Source: Myxococcales bacterium (GTDB taxonomy: Bacteria > Myxococcota_A > Polyangia > Palsa-1104 > JAEUJZ01). Taken from it: a stretch of 64,000 bases of DNA. The stretch covers positions 1 through 64,000 of the forward strand of contig JAEUKB010000091.1 in the NCBI GenBank assembly GCA_016794365.1, written 5' to 3'. Position 1 is the stretch's first letter; every line of letters starts with the position of its first letter. The position numbers and the translations under genes were made by a program. Below, piece by piece: positions 8,204-16,752 of this stretch. A model generated the notes under the pieces. The model did not search any database. It was not told the origin of the DNA and was given only the letters and a program-made list of their open reading frames with translations.

Positions 8204-9862
8204 ATGGACTTCTCGATGTTCGATGATGAAGCCGATGATGTCGGTCAGGAAATCGAGGCCTTCTGCGCCCGCTGCAAGACCGACACCCCGCACACGGTCG
8301 TAAGCCGCTACGACGAGGAGATTCGCCGCGTTCGTTGCAACACCTGCGACGATGTTCATGCGTTTCGTCGTCCTCGTGGCGAGGACGGGGAGGAGCCGAC
8401 CGAGCAGCCGGGACGAAAGAAGCTCGTCAAGGCGAAGCCGACGTGGGAACAGGTCATCAACAAAAAGAAGGCCGCACCGCGTAACTGGGGACTCGACGAG
8501 GTGTTCTGCGAGCTGGATGTCCTGGTTCATCCGGTATTCGGCGTCGGTTTTGTTTCTGAGCTGATCGGCCAGAACAAGATCGAAGTGACCTTCCAAAACG
8601 ACAAGCGAATCCTCATCCACAATCGGCGACTGTTGCCGCTTCATGTGGTGCAGCGCCAGCGTCAGGAAGCCGAAGCGCGAGCGCGCGCAGACGGAAAAGC
8701 CAAAGCGAAAGAAGCGCGTGAAGCGAAGGCTGCGGCGCGCGAAGCGGCCCGACTGGCCAAGGCGCACGAAGCCGATCTCGACGATCTGGACCTGCCAGAT
8801 ATGTTGGGAGACGAGCTTCCTGACGAGCTGCCGGGACTGCCTCCCTCGAAGTCACCAGGGATGGGCAAGACCACCAAGCTGTCGGCGCGCGAACTGGCTG
8901 CGCTGGAAGACGAAGAGGACGAGGACAGCATCTCGGGCGATCTCGACGAAGAGTCGTCAGCTGGTCGTGGCCGCGGTAAAAAGGGCAAGTCGGCGGAATC
9001 GGCGAGCGGTCGTCCTCGGGCTGCGAGCAAAGTGTTTGTCGATGATGACAGCGACGAAGACAGCCTCGACTTCGATGCCGATTCGGATGAGCGGCCTGCG
9101 GCGAAAGGCAAAGGCTCTGCCGATGGCAAGCGTCGCGTCGGACGTCCTCCGGGTAAAAAGAGTGGATCCAAGGCTGACGATGCAGATGACGCAGTGAAGG
9201 CTCCGGCTGCGAAGTCGAGTGATTCGTCTGATGCCAAGAGCAGCAAGTCCAAGCCGAGCAAAGACAGCGACGGAGCAGCCAAGTCGAAGAAGGCCGATTC
9301 CGCAGCGAGCAAAGCGGACAAGGCGACGGTGGATAAGTCCGCTTCCGTAGCCAAGCCTGGCAAAAAAGCCAAAGAAGAAGCGGTTGTCGCGGCACCCCCT
9401 GACAAAAAGAAGGGCAAGGCGGAACCAGCGGCTCCAAGCGGCAAAGCGACGAAGGCTGCCAAGGCGGAAGAGGCTCCGGCGGTAGACAAGAGCGCAGGCA
9501 AAAAAGACAAGGCCGCGACGAAAGCGGCTGTCAGCGAAGAGCCTGTGGCGGAAAAGCCGAGCAAGAAGTCTCCCGCAAAGCCTGTGAAGGCTGCTGAGCC
9601 AGAGGTCAAAGCGGCTCCGGCGAAGAAGGGGAAAGCGGAGCCTGCCGCTGAGCCTGTCAAGCAGACGGACGCCAAAGCGGGCAAAGCCGCAGCAGCCAAA
9701 AAAGCGACAGACAGCAAGCCGACGGCGAAAGCCAAGGCTGCGCCAGCGACCACAAAGCCCGCTGCCGCTGACAAAAAAGCGTCTGAAGCCGACAAAAAAT
9801 CGGCCAAAAAGTCGTCTCCTGCCACCGCTCCCAAGGCCGATAAGGCCGTCAAGCGCAAGTAA
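8204..9862 (+). CDS. Zinc-ribbon protein with long Ala/Lys-rich histone-H1-like tail
   Basis: A 552-residue protein in three parts. Residues about 15-50 have two Cys pairs (CARC and CNTC) spaced like a zinc ribbon. Residues about 100-150 form a small domain containing HPVFGVGFVSELIGQNKIEVTF and HNRRLLPLH, which resembles an SH3-like or CarD-type fold by pattern only. The remaining 380 or so residues are low complexity: an acidic stretch (about 195-300) with DEEDEDS, then repeated AAKS, KADKA and KKGKAEPAA units with an AT-hook-like RRVGRPPGKKSG. The tail resembles myxobacterial H1-like tails such as that of CarF-pathway protein CarD, but the gene is not CarD as I know it. A DNA-associated role is inferred. 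GTG at 8201 is an alternative start. Confidence 0.75.
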   Translation: MDFSMFDDEADDVGQEIEAFCARCKTDTPHTVVSRYDEEIRRVRCNTCDDVHAFRRPRGEDGEEPTEQPGRKKLVKAKPTWEQVINKKKAAPRNWGLDEVFCELDVLVHPVFGVGFVSELIGQNKIEVTFQNDKRILIHNRRLLPLHVVQRQRQEAEARARADGKAKAKEAREAKAAAREAARLAKAHEADLDDLDLPDMLGDELPDELPGLPPSKSPGMGKTTKLSARELAALEDEEDEDSISGDLDEESSAGRGRGKKGKSAESASGRPRAASKVFVDDDSDEDSLDFDADSDERPAAKGKGSADGKRRVGRPPGKKSGSKADDADDAVKAPAAKSSDSSDAKSSKSKPSKDSDGAAKSKKADSAASKADKATVDKSASVAKPGKKAKEEAVVAAPPDKKKGKAEPAAPSGKATKAAKAEEAPAVDKSAGKKDKAATKAAVSEEPVAEKPSKKSPAKPVKAAEPEVKAAPAKKGKAEPAAEPVKQTDAKAGKAAAAKKATDSKPTAKAKAAPATTKPAAADKKASEADKKSAKKSSPATAPKADKAVKRK

Positions 9863-9881
9863 CCCACACGGAATCGTCTGG

Positions 9882-9911
9882 AAGGATTGAGAGTTTATTG
9901 TCTCGATCCTT
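9882..9911. other. Stem-loop between the zinc-ribbon gene and the TolB-like lipoprotein gene
   Basis: AAGGATTGAGA and TCTCGATCCTT form an 11-bp stem (one G-T wobble) around an 8-base loop. No T-run follows, so it is not a canonical terminator; it could be a weak terminator or a leader hairpin for the lipoprotein gene, whose start is 40 bp further on. Confidence 0.4.
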
Positions 9912-9950
9912 CAATCTCGCTACGCTGGATCCTCCAAACAGGAGGTGGCC

Positions 9951-11828
9951 ATGCCGGTTTTCTTTGCGCTCGCTCCCTTGCTCCGTCGCGGACTCGTTGT
10001 GGTTGGTCTGGGCCTGCTGAGTCAGGGAATTGGGTGTATGCCGGGGCGCGAGTCCGTCGATGACATCGTGGATGACTCTGATGGGCGCGAGTCAGAAGAA
10101 AAGCCCGTCGGGACACTGACTGTTACACCGGGAAATACGACGGTCACGATCAACGGTCTGGCTCAGACGGTGGCGTTTCGCGCACTATCGAGCAAGCTGG
10201 GCGACGTGACCAGCCAGGCGAGCTGGACGATTTCCGATAGCAGCGTGGGGTTGATCAGCAAGGGGCGGCTCACGATTCCTCCGACGCTCACCAAGGGCGG
10301 ATCTTACAAGGTCTATGCCAGCTTGCGTGGCTCGACGGGCTCCGTCCCGATCCTGATCAAGCTGGTCGCTCCCGACGAAGTGGACTCGTCTGCGCCGGTT
10401 GATGCGAAGGACTACTTCAGCGGAGGTGATGGTGGTGCTGCTCCGACGCTGGTGTATCCATTCGATCAGACGATGATGGCAGCCAACGTGCTGCAACTGG
10501 CGATCCAGTGGCGTGCAGGATCCGGTCAGTCGGTGTTTCGCGTCACGGTCGCTGGATCTACCTACGAGCGATCATTCTACGTTGGGTCCAGCGTTTGCTC
10601 GTCGGGACAGTGTACCTATCGCATTGACGACAAGCTGTGGAGCGCCGTCGGTCACTCGTCGCAAGATCAAGAAGTGACGATGACAGTCGCTGGCTCGACG
10701 GGACGAGGCACCCCGATTGGGACATCTTCGCCCGTCGTGATTCGCTTCGCACCCGACGATATCAAAGGCGGCTTGTATTACTTTTCGCCGACGATTCGCG
10801 GCATCAAGCGAGTTCCTCTCGGGGCGAGCAAGCCGGTGGACTTCATCACCAACGGCGATGAGACAGGCTGCGCAGGCTGCCATGCTGTCTCGCGAGATGG
10901 CAAGAAGGTCGCCGTCGAGTTTGGCTCGGGACAGACCTCAACCGGTTCGACGGTTGTTGACGGCATCATGCCGAAGATGCGCGCATTTCCACTGAATCGG
11001 AGCATTGCGTGGAACTTTGCGTGGTTTAACTCGACGGGAGACAAGTTCATTGCCAACTGGAGTGGATCGCTAAAGGTCCGTGACTCCTCGACGGGAGCTG
11101 TGCTGGAAACGGTTCAGCCGTCGCAGATCGGTGGACTCGGACTCGGCGCAATGCCTGAGTGGTCTCCCGACAACAAATGGATTGCGTTTGTCCGATACAC
11201 GCGGAACTCGTCGTATGACTTCGAGCTGGTCGATAGCGGTGACATCGTCGTGATGCCGTACAACGGCGGATCGTTTGGTCCTGCAACCACCGTCGTGTCT
11301 GCCCAGATCGGCAGCGAGGTCCACTTCTGGCCCAGCTGGTCGCCCGATAGCAAGTGGCTGGTGTTCAACTCGCAGACCTGCTCGGGAAGCTGCCAACAGT
11401 ACAACGCAACGCAGACGAGACTGCGCTTGGTGAAGGCCATTGACGATGCCGGACAGCCAGTCGCTTCCGGGGCTCCGATCGAGCTTCTCGCCGGGACGCA
11501 CCAGCCAAACAGCAGCAACAACTGGCCGAAGTTTGCGCCGTTTTTGCAGAACAATCGCTACGCGTTCATCGTGTATTCAGCGCGCTATCGGTACGGGTTT
11601 TCCGGCGGAAGTCAGCCGCAGCTCATGATGTTTGGACTGGATCTCGACAAAGCCCGAGCGGGTGCCGGACAGGATCCGAGCTTTCACCCGATTTGGTTGC
11701 CGTTCCAGGAACCGAACACGGGCAATCACTCAGCGATTTGGACCACGGACGTAGTCTGCGCCAGCGACGGTGAATGCCCTGGTGAGTTTCGCTGCGTTGC
11801 CAACATGTGCGTTCCAAGGATTGGCTAG
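9951..11828 (+). CDS. Lipoprotein with Ig-like and TolB/PD40-type repeats and a CxxCH motif
   Basis: A 625-residue protein. The ATG at 9951 is chosen because AGGAGG sits just upstream; an in-frame GTG at 9945 overlaps that site. The N-terminus is a lipoprotein signal (LGLLSQGIGC). Residues about 40-140 look like a bacterial Ig-like domain (TVTPGNTTVTINGLAQTVAF). The middle has a GCAGCHAVSRDGKK motif, a CxxCH of the kind that binds c-type haem. Then follow TolB-like propeller repeats (MPEWSPDNKWIAF, WPSWSPDSKWLVF). The C-terminus has a Cys-knot-like piece (CASDGECPGEFRCVANMC) common in myxobacterial surface proteins. Likely surface or periplasm; function unknown. The next lipoprotein starts 2 bases after its stop. 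Confidence 0.83.
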   Translation: MPVFFALAPLLRRGLVVVGLGLLSQGIGCMPGRESVDDIVDDSDGRESEEKPVGTLTVTPGNTTVTINGLAQTVAFRALSSKLGDVTSQASWTISDSSVGLISKGRLTIPPTLTKGGSYKVYASLRGSTGSVPILIKLVAPDEVDSSAPVDAKDYFSGGDGGAAPTLVYPFDQTMMAANVLQLAIQWRAGSGQSVFRVTVAGSTYERSFYVGSSVCSSGQCTYRIDDKLWSAVGHSSQDQEVTMTVAGSTGRGTPIGTSSPVVIRFAPDDIKGGLYYFSPTIRGIKRVPLGASKPVDFITNGDETGCAGCHAVSRDGKKVAVEFGSGQTSTGSTVVDGIMPKMRAFPLNRSIAWNFAWFNSTGDKFIANWSGSLKVRDSSTGAVLETVQPSQIGGLGLGAMPEWSPDNKWIAFVRYTRNSSYDFELVDSGDIVVMPYNGGSFGPATTVVSAQIGSEVHFWPSWSPDSKWLVFNSQTCSGSCQQYNATQTRLRLVKAIDDAGQPVASGAPIELLAGTHQPNSSNNWPKFAPFLQNNRYAFIVYSARYRYGFSGGSQPQLMMFGLDLDKARAGAGQDPSFHPIWLPFQEPNTGNHSAIWTTDVVCASDGECPGEFRCVANMCVPRIG

Positions 11829-11830
11829 TC

Positions 11831-12724
11831 GTGGATACGAAGAAACAACCATTTGTCCGATGGTCCGCGCTGCCTGCGCTGCTGTTTGGTTCGCTGCTCC
11901 TGTTGGCTTGTCCGTCGCAGACCGAGCAGTCCGATCCGACGGATGCTGCTCTGCCTCCCTCTGTCAGTGATTTGGGGGTTGCCATCACGACGGCGGGCTT
12001 GTTTGAAGACTGCACGCCGGACGGTACGGTCTATTCGGATGTGCGCTGTGCGAGCGGCCTGCACTGTGCGATCGTTCTCGTCGGTACAGCAATTGGGGAA
12101 GGTGCCATTACGCAGTGTGTGCCCGACGAAGGCGCAACGCTCAAAGAAGATGCTGAGTGTGTCTTTGCGAAGGCTGCAAATCCTGCGACGGATCCTCCTC
12201 GGCGTTACGCATCGTGTGCCAAAGGACTGGACTGCGTCGGTACTGCGGACGGAACGATGCGCTGCAAGAGGTTGTGCGCGCAGCGAACACACGGCAACTG
12301 CGGCAAGTCTGAGCTGTGCGTTCTTCCGTCGCAAGTCAGCGGAATCGGCTTCTGCTCTCGTCCTGACAAGTGCGAGCCGGTGTTCCCGCAGACTGGCTGT
12401 GGCAAAGCCAAAGATGGCTCGTCGCTGTCATGCTACGTACTGGGCGACGACAAGAGTACAGGCACCGTCTGCTGGCCGAAACAGCGCTACGGAAGCGCGA
12501 CGGGAGACTTAGACAGCCCGTGTGAGCGATCGTATCAGTGTCAAAGCGGCTTTGCCTGCGTGACCGGCAGTGGACGCGACGCGACGTGTCGTCCTTACTG
12601 CACCTTACCAACGCCGCCTGATGGCGGTACTCCTCCCGACGGTGGATCCGAAGTCCTGTGCGCAAGCGGACTCGGAACGTGCCGAGCAATCAGCGGCTAC
12701 GAAAGGATTGGCCGCTGCTACTAA
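11831..12724 (+). CDS. Cys-rich lipoprotein
   Basis: A 297-residue protein. GTG at 11831 is chosen as start because AAGGA lies 11 bases before it (inside the preceding gene). The signal peptide ends in a clear lipobox, LLLLAC. The mature part has many Cys in CxxGLxC-type spacing (CASGLHC, CAKGLDC, CERSYQCQSGFAC), as in the Dickkopf-like or EB-like disulfide modules often found in myxobacterial surface lipoproteins. It is translationally close to the TolB-like lipoprotein, so the two probably form one surface-protein operon. No enzymatic motif is seen. Confidence 0.78.
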   Translation: MDTKKQPFVRWSALPALLFGSLLLLACPSQTEQSDPTDAALPPSVSDLGVAITTAGLFEDCTPDGTVYSDVRCASGLHCAIVLVGTAIGEGAITQCVPDEGATLKEDAECVFAKAANPATDPPRRYASCAKGLDCVGTADGTMRCKRLCAQRTHGNCGKSELCVLPSQVSGIGFCSRPDKCEPVFPQTGCGKAKDGSSLSCYVLGDDKSTGTVCWPKQRYGSATGDLDSPCERSYQCQSGFACVTGSGRDATCRPYCTLPTPPDGGTPPDGGSEVLCASGLGTCRAISGYERIGRCY

Positions 12725-12726
12725 CG

Positions 12727-13704
12727 ATGTCGAATGCTCCGTCCTCGACAGCACTGTCGCTTCAGCACCGCTATGAAGGGCCGTTTTATCGACGGCTCAT
12801 GCTGGGCGGCATCAAGCACATCCCGACGTGGCTCCAGCGGCTGACGATGCCGCTATGGGGAGGAATTTTCTATTTTCTGATTCGGAAAGCCCGACAGGCC
12901 GTGCAAAACAACCTGGCAACGGTGCTCGGACCGGCTGGATTTTGGGAAACGCACCGTCGGTGTCTCGCGTTGTTTCGCAACTACGCGCAGATGCTGACCG
13001 ACAGTTACAAGATTCATTTAGGCCGACCTTTGTCGATGGATGTGGAGTCCGTCGGTCGCAGTCCTGAACTGGTCCAGCTGATTCGCGAACGCGGCGGCAT
13101 CATGGCGACGGGACACCTGGGCATGTGGCAAGTCGGTCCGTTTCTGGCGGAATGGCGAGAGCTTCCGACGTTTTACATGGCTCGCGCTGAGGAGCCCAAC
13201 CCGCTTGTGCAGCAGTGGGAACAGCGCTTCCGAGAGCGTTTCCGCATCATCTACACGACGGGATCGCCGTTTTCTGCACTGTCGATTGCCAAAGCGCTGC
13301 GTGAAAAGTCGCTCGTCGGAATGCAGATTGATCGAGTGCTGGGCGACGCTTCCGTGACGGTTCAGATGTGCGGTCAGCCCGTTCGCTTTCCGATCGGCCC
13401 GGCGCTGCTGGCTCGGGTGACGGATGCTCCGCTGATTCCAAGCTTCTTTGCGATCGACGAAAGTGGCAAAAGACCGAAGCTGATTCATCATGTCGGCCCG
13501 GCGATCTTCGTCGCAAACACGCGCGATCGAGACGCTGACATCTTGCAAGCCATCGAAAAGCTGGTAGCAGTGTACGAGCAGATCGTCCGTCGCTATCCGA
13601 CGCAGTGGTATCAGTTTTTTGACTTCTTCGCTCAGCCTGCACCGACGCCAGCGCTGGCACCGATGGCTTCGCATCCGACCTCGGAACCGGCGACGGAGAG
13701 ATGA
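12727..13704 (+). CDS. LpxL/HtrB-family lysophospholipid (lipid A-type) acyltransferase
   Basis: A 325-residue protein of the LpxL/HtrB family. The family signature is seen in GGIMATGHLGMWQVGPFLAEW (HxxxxE/Q-type active site region; here the catalytic HLGMW) and in AKALREKSLVGMQIDRVLG, plus ARVTDAPLIPSFF. These enzymes move an acyl chain from acyl-ACP to a lipid acceptor at the inner membrane. I start at the ATG at 12727, 2 bases after the previous stop; the frame is open further upstream but that part is inside the lipoprotein gene. Its stop overlaps the ketosynthase start (ATGATG). Being coupled to two ketosynthase genes suggests a special acyl-lipid or polyene pathway rather than ordinary lipid A synthesis. 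Confidence 0.82.
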   Translation: MSNAPSSTALSLQHRYEGPFYRRLMLGGIKHIPTWLQRLTMPLWGGIFYFLIRKARQAVQNNLATVLGPAGFWETHRRCLALFRNYAQMLTDSYKIHLGRPLSMDVESVGRSPELVQLIRERGGIMATGHLGMWQVGPFLAEWRELPTFYMARAEEPNPLVQQWEQRFRERFRIIYTTGSPFSALSIAKALREKSLVGMQIDRVLGDASVTVQMCGQPVRFPIGPALLARVTDAPLIPSFFAIDESGKRPKLIHHVGPAIFVANTRDRDADILQAIEKLVAVYEQIVRRYPTQWYQFFDFFAQPAPTPALAPMASHPTSEPATER

Positions 13705-14930
13705 TGTCTGGAGTCGCGATTACGGGGCTGGGCGCACTGACGGGACTGGGCCAAACCTCGTCGGCATTGTTTGCTGGACTACTGGCCGGACGGTCCGCTG
13801 CGAAGTGTCTGCCTGCGCTGGCTGGAACGCCGCTTGATGTAGGTCCGCTCGTCGCTGTTTCTTTGCCTGGCGAAGACAACCACGATGGACAGCAGCTTCT
13901 CTCGGCTCGTCCTCGGGCGACGGAGTTTCTGCGTCATGCTGCACACGAAGCGCTTGCTCAGGCTGGCTTGTTGGACAAAGCTTCGCGTGCGTCGCTGCGA
14001 ATTGGAGTTTGTATCGCGACGACGCTGGGTGAAAAAGCGCCTTGGCTGGCTGCGCTGGCTGCGCTGCACAAAGATCCCTCGTCACCCGTTTCGCCGATTG
14101 AGTTTGGCTGTGCGCTGCCCGCTGAGCGGCTCGCGCGTGAGCTTCAAGCGTCGCGAGTTCGTGTGATCTCGACGGCATGCTGTTCCAGCAACAGCGCGCT
14201 TGGACTGTCGCTGAACTGGCTGCGAAACGATCTGTGCGACGTGGTCTTGTGCGGTGGCGTCGATGTGCTTCAGCCCTTTGTGGTGAGCGGTTTCCGTCTG
14301 CTGCGTGCGCAGAGTCCTGACATCTGTCGTCCCTTTGATCTGCGTCGCAGCGGCGTCAACTTGGGCGAAGCGGCAGCTTGCGTTGTGCTCGAGTCAGATC
14401 GCTTGGCGCGCTCGCGAGGCCAGCATATTTTGGCTCGACTCGTCGGAGCAGGGCTGTCACAAGACGCGCATCACATGACCGCACCGGACCCGCAAGGACG
14501 TGGCGCTCTGCTGGCGATGCAGCGAGCGCTTTCCGACGCGCAGCTTCCGATTGATGCGATCGACTTTGTGTCGAGTCATGGGACGGGAACGCCGTTTAAT
14601 GACCAGATGGAAGCGCGAGCGATCAAGCTGCTCTTCGGAGATCGCTGTGACCGCGTGCCGGTAAACTCCATCAAAGGCTCCGTCGGTCATACGCTCGGTG
14701 CAGCGGGCGTGCTGGAGGCTGTGATGGCGACGCATGTGATTCGTTCTCATCAGATCCCAGCGACGGTCGGACTGGAACAGCCGGATCCTTCCTTTGCGCT
14801 TGACTTGGTGATGGGCGCTCCTCGGAGTCATCCGGTTCGCCATGTGCTTTCGACAACATCAGGCTTTGGCGGTGAAAATGCGTCGGTGGTTCTGGCTGCA
14901 AGCGACGAAGCCGGAGATCGTTCCCGATGA
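13701..14930 (+). CDS. Beta-ketoacyl-ACP synthase (KAS II / FabF-like)
   Basis: A 409-residue condensing enzyme. The catalytic residues are present: Cys in STACCSSNS (Cys about 160), His in SSHGTGTPFND and His in GSVGHTLGAAGVLEA, followed by the FGGENAS glycine-rich end. It should extend acyl-ACP chains by decarboxylative condensation of malonyl-ACP. The start overlaps the acyltransferase stop and its own stop overlaps the next ketosynthase-like gene (ATGA), so the three genes are translationally coupled. The Cys-Cys pair at the active site is slightly unusual. The company of a degenerate partner suggests a KS/chain-length-factor-type pair rather than housekeeping FabF. Confidence 0.88.
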   Translation: MMSGVAITGLGALTGLGQTSSALFAGLLAGRSAAKCLPALAGTPLDVGPLVAVSLPGEDNHDGQQLLSARPRATEFLRHAAHEALAQAGLLDKASRASLRIGVCIATTLGEKAPWLAALAALHKDPSSPVSPIEFGCALPAERLARELQASRVRVISTACCSSNSALGLSLNWLRNDLCDVVLCGGVDVLQPFVVSGFRLLRAQSPDICRPFDLRRSGVNLGEAAACVVLESDRLARSRGQHILARLVGAGLSQDAHHMTAPDPQGRGALLAMQRALSDAQLPIDAIDFVSSHGTGTPFNDQMEARAIKLLFGDRCDRVPVNSIKGSVGHTLGAAGVLEAVMATHVIRSHQIPATVGLEQPDPSFALDLVMGAPRSHPVRHVLSTTSGFGGENASVVLAASDEAGDRSR

Positions 14931-15772
14931 AGCTGCGTGGCTATGCGCGAGTTCGCGTCTCGTCGTCGGAATCGCTGCTCGATCAGCTGCCCGAAGCGTG
15001 TCAGCTTGAGCTGCGCGCACCGCTTGTGCGGATGGATCGGCTGTGTGGGCTGTCCGTCGTTGCCGTCGCCAATCTGTTTGCGCAGTATCCGTCGCTGCTC
15101 AGGGATGTTTCGTCAGATGAAGTTGCGGTTGTGCTCGGATCGATGCTGGGCTGTCACCGTACCGACGAGGAATACTATCATTCGTTTTTGAACGGTCAGC
15201 CGAGCCCGCGCTTGTTTGCTTCGACGTTGCCTTCGTCGCCAAACGGAGAGCTATCGATTCTATATCGCCTGCGTGGTCCCGGGCTGACGGTGACGATGGG
15301 CTCAACGTCGGGACTGTGCGCGCTGTCAGAGTCGCTGCTGTTTCTTCGCGCGCAGCAAGCCGCAGCTTGTTTGGTTGTTGCCGTCGAGGTTTCTCGTCCA
15401 GCGTTCTCTCGTGTGCCTCTCGAAGACGCAGCGGTTGCCCTGTGGATTTCGTCTGATGATTCTGGTTCTTCGCTGGCGTCCGTCGCTGGCATGGCCGAAT
15501 CGTTTTACGCAGGACACGCCGCCGATGCGCTACAAGAAGCACTGGCCAGCTTGCGTGCGTCCGGCGATGCTGTGGTGGTATGTGATGAAGAATCTGCCCA
15601 GATCGGAGCCAGTTCGCTGCAAAACCGGCGAGTTTGTGCCGTTTCGACACCTCCTGGGGCAGTGGCTGGACTGTGGGCGCTGGGAGATGCGCTAAACGGC
15701 CCAGAATCGTCGTTTGTCTTGGCAGGCTTGGACCCCAGCGGTCATGCCGTATCGACGCTTCTGACGCGTTAG
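14927..15772 (+). CDS. Degenerate ketosynthase-like protein (possible chain-length-factor partner)
   Basis: A 281-residue protein with the N-terminal half of a thiolase-fold ketosynthase: LRGPGLTVTMGSTSGLCALSES aligns with the active-site elbow of the preceding gene (TACCSSNSALG), but the catalytic Cys position reads Gly-Ser and no SHGTGT or GHTLG motif is found. It is therefore probably non-catalytic. It is about 130 residues shorter than a full KAS. Coupling through an ATGA overlap to the active KAS suggests a heterodimer partner, as in type II PKS or aryl-polyene systems; that role is inferred. No acyl carrier protein gene is seen nearby. Confidence 0.7.
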   Translation: MKLRGYARVRVSSSESLLDQLPEACQLELRAPLVRMDRLCGLSVVAVANLFAQYPSLLRDVSSDEVAVVLGSMLGCHRTDEEYYHSFLNGQPSPRLFASTLPSSPNGELSILYRLRGPGLTVTMGSTSGLCALSESLLFLRAQQAAACLVVAVEVSRPAFSRVPLEDAAVALWISSDDSGSSLASVAGMAESFYAGHAADALQEALASLRASGDAVVVCDEESAQIGASSLQNRRVCAVSTPPGAVAGLWALGDALNGPESSFVLAGLDPSGHAVSTLLTR

Positions 15773-15809
15773 GAAGCGGTTTTGTGCGGCTTGTGATACA
15801 AGGCGCGGC

Positions 15810-16688
15810 ATGGAAACCTCTTCGCCGTTTGTGTTTGAAGCCACGACCGACAGCTTTGAAGAAGCGGTGCTGACCCGCTCGAACACTGTGCCAATTTTGG
15901 TCGATTTTTGGGCGGCCTGGTGTGGGCCCTGTCGGATGCTGACGCCGATTTTGGAAAAGATCGTCGAAGCACAGGCTGGCAAAGTCCTGCTGGCCAAGGT
16001 CAACACCGATGAGCAACAAGAGCTGGCAGCGCGCCATCGGATCTCGGGCATTCCCGCCGTGAAGGCCTATTTCAAAGGCAAGGTTGTGTCGGAGTTTGTC
16101 GGGGCTCGCGACGGACGCTTCATTGAGCAGTTCATCAAGCAGCTCATTCCGATCGAAGGGGATCGTGAAGTCAGCGACGCAGCCAAGCTGCTTGCCGACG
16201 GGATGCCGAAGGAAGCAGCGGAACAGCTCCAGCAGCTTCTTGCGACGGCGCTGCCGGTGGAAGTGGCGAGTCGGGCGCGGCTGCTCTTGGCAGAATCGCA
16301 GCTTCTCATCGGCGGTGCAGATCTGTCGGTGGTGCGTGGGCTGCTGGCGCAGGTGGATCCTCGCAGTGTGCAGTCGGATCGCGCCGAAGAGCTACTGACG
16401 GTGATCGAGTTCATGGCTGCATCCGATGACGAGGGTGGCGAGCAGCAGGCGGTGCAGCGACTACACGAAAACGATCGAGACTCGGCAGCTCGCTATGTGC
16501 TGGCTGCGGCGCAGGCTCGACGGGGAGACTTTGCGTCCGCGCTGGAGAGCCTGCTTGCAATCGTGGCGCGCGATCGCCGCTTTCGAGACGACGGTGCGCG
16601 CAAAGCGATGGCTGCGATCTTCGGTCTGCTTGGTGCAAACTCGGATCTTAGCCACGACTTCCGTCGCCGTTTGCAAGTTGTGGTGTAG
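15810..16688 (+). CDS. Thioredoxin-domain protein with TPR-like C-terminus (CnoX/YbbN-like)
   Basis: A 292-residue protein. Residues about 8-112 are a thioredoxin fold with the redox motif WCGPC (Cys38, Cys41) and the cis-Pro segment GIPAVKAYF. Residues about 120-292 are helical and TPR-like (LLADGMPKEAAEQLQQLL, AAAQARRGDFASALESLL), as in CnoX/YbbN co-chaperones. It is cytoplasmic (no signal). Family role: holdase and disulfide chaperone handing clients to GroEL/DnaK. E. coli CnoX lacks a full CxxC, while this protein keeps it, so it may also be redox-active. It lies 37 bp after the ketosynthase-like gene on the same strand. Confidence 0.85.
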   Translation: METSSPFVFEATTDSFEEAVLTRSNTVPILVDFWAAWCGPCRMLTPILEKIVEAQAGKVLLAKVNTDEQQELAARHRISGIPAVKAYFKGKVVSEFVGARDGRFIEQFIKQLIPIEGDREVSDAAKLLADGMPKEAAEQLQQLLATALPVEVASRARLLLAESQLLIGGADLSVVRGLLAQVDPRSVQSDRAEELLTVIEFMAASDDEGGEQQAVQRLHENDRDSAARYVLAAAQARRGDFASALESLLAIVARDRRFRDDGARKAMAAIFGLLGANSDLSHDFRRRLQVVV

Positions 16689-16699
16689 AGCGTAGCCAC

Positions 16700-16736
16700 G
16701 GCGCTGAGAGTCGAGAAGTTGGCTCGGCTCAGCGTC
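16700..16736. terminator. Possible bidirectional terminator hairpin
   Basis: GGCGCTGAG and CTCAGCGTC pair (9 bp with one wobble) around a 19-base loop in the 64-bp gap between two convergent genes. No T-run follows, so the terminator role is inferred from position only. Confidence 0.3.
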
Positions 16737-16752
16737 GGTTAGGCAAGGTAAT

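Noticed and set aside
8662..9867. 401-codon minus-strand ORF opposite the zinc-ribbon protein
   Set aside because: Its Ala/Ser/Leu-rich product is the mirror of the Ala/Lys tail on the plus strand; no start signal or domain.
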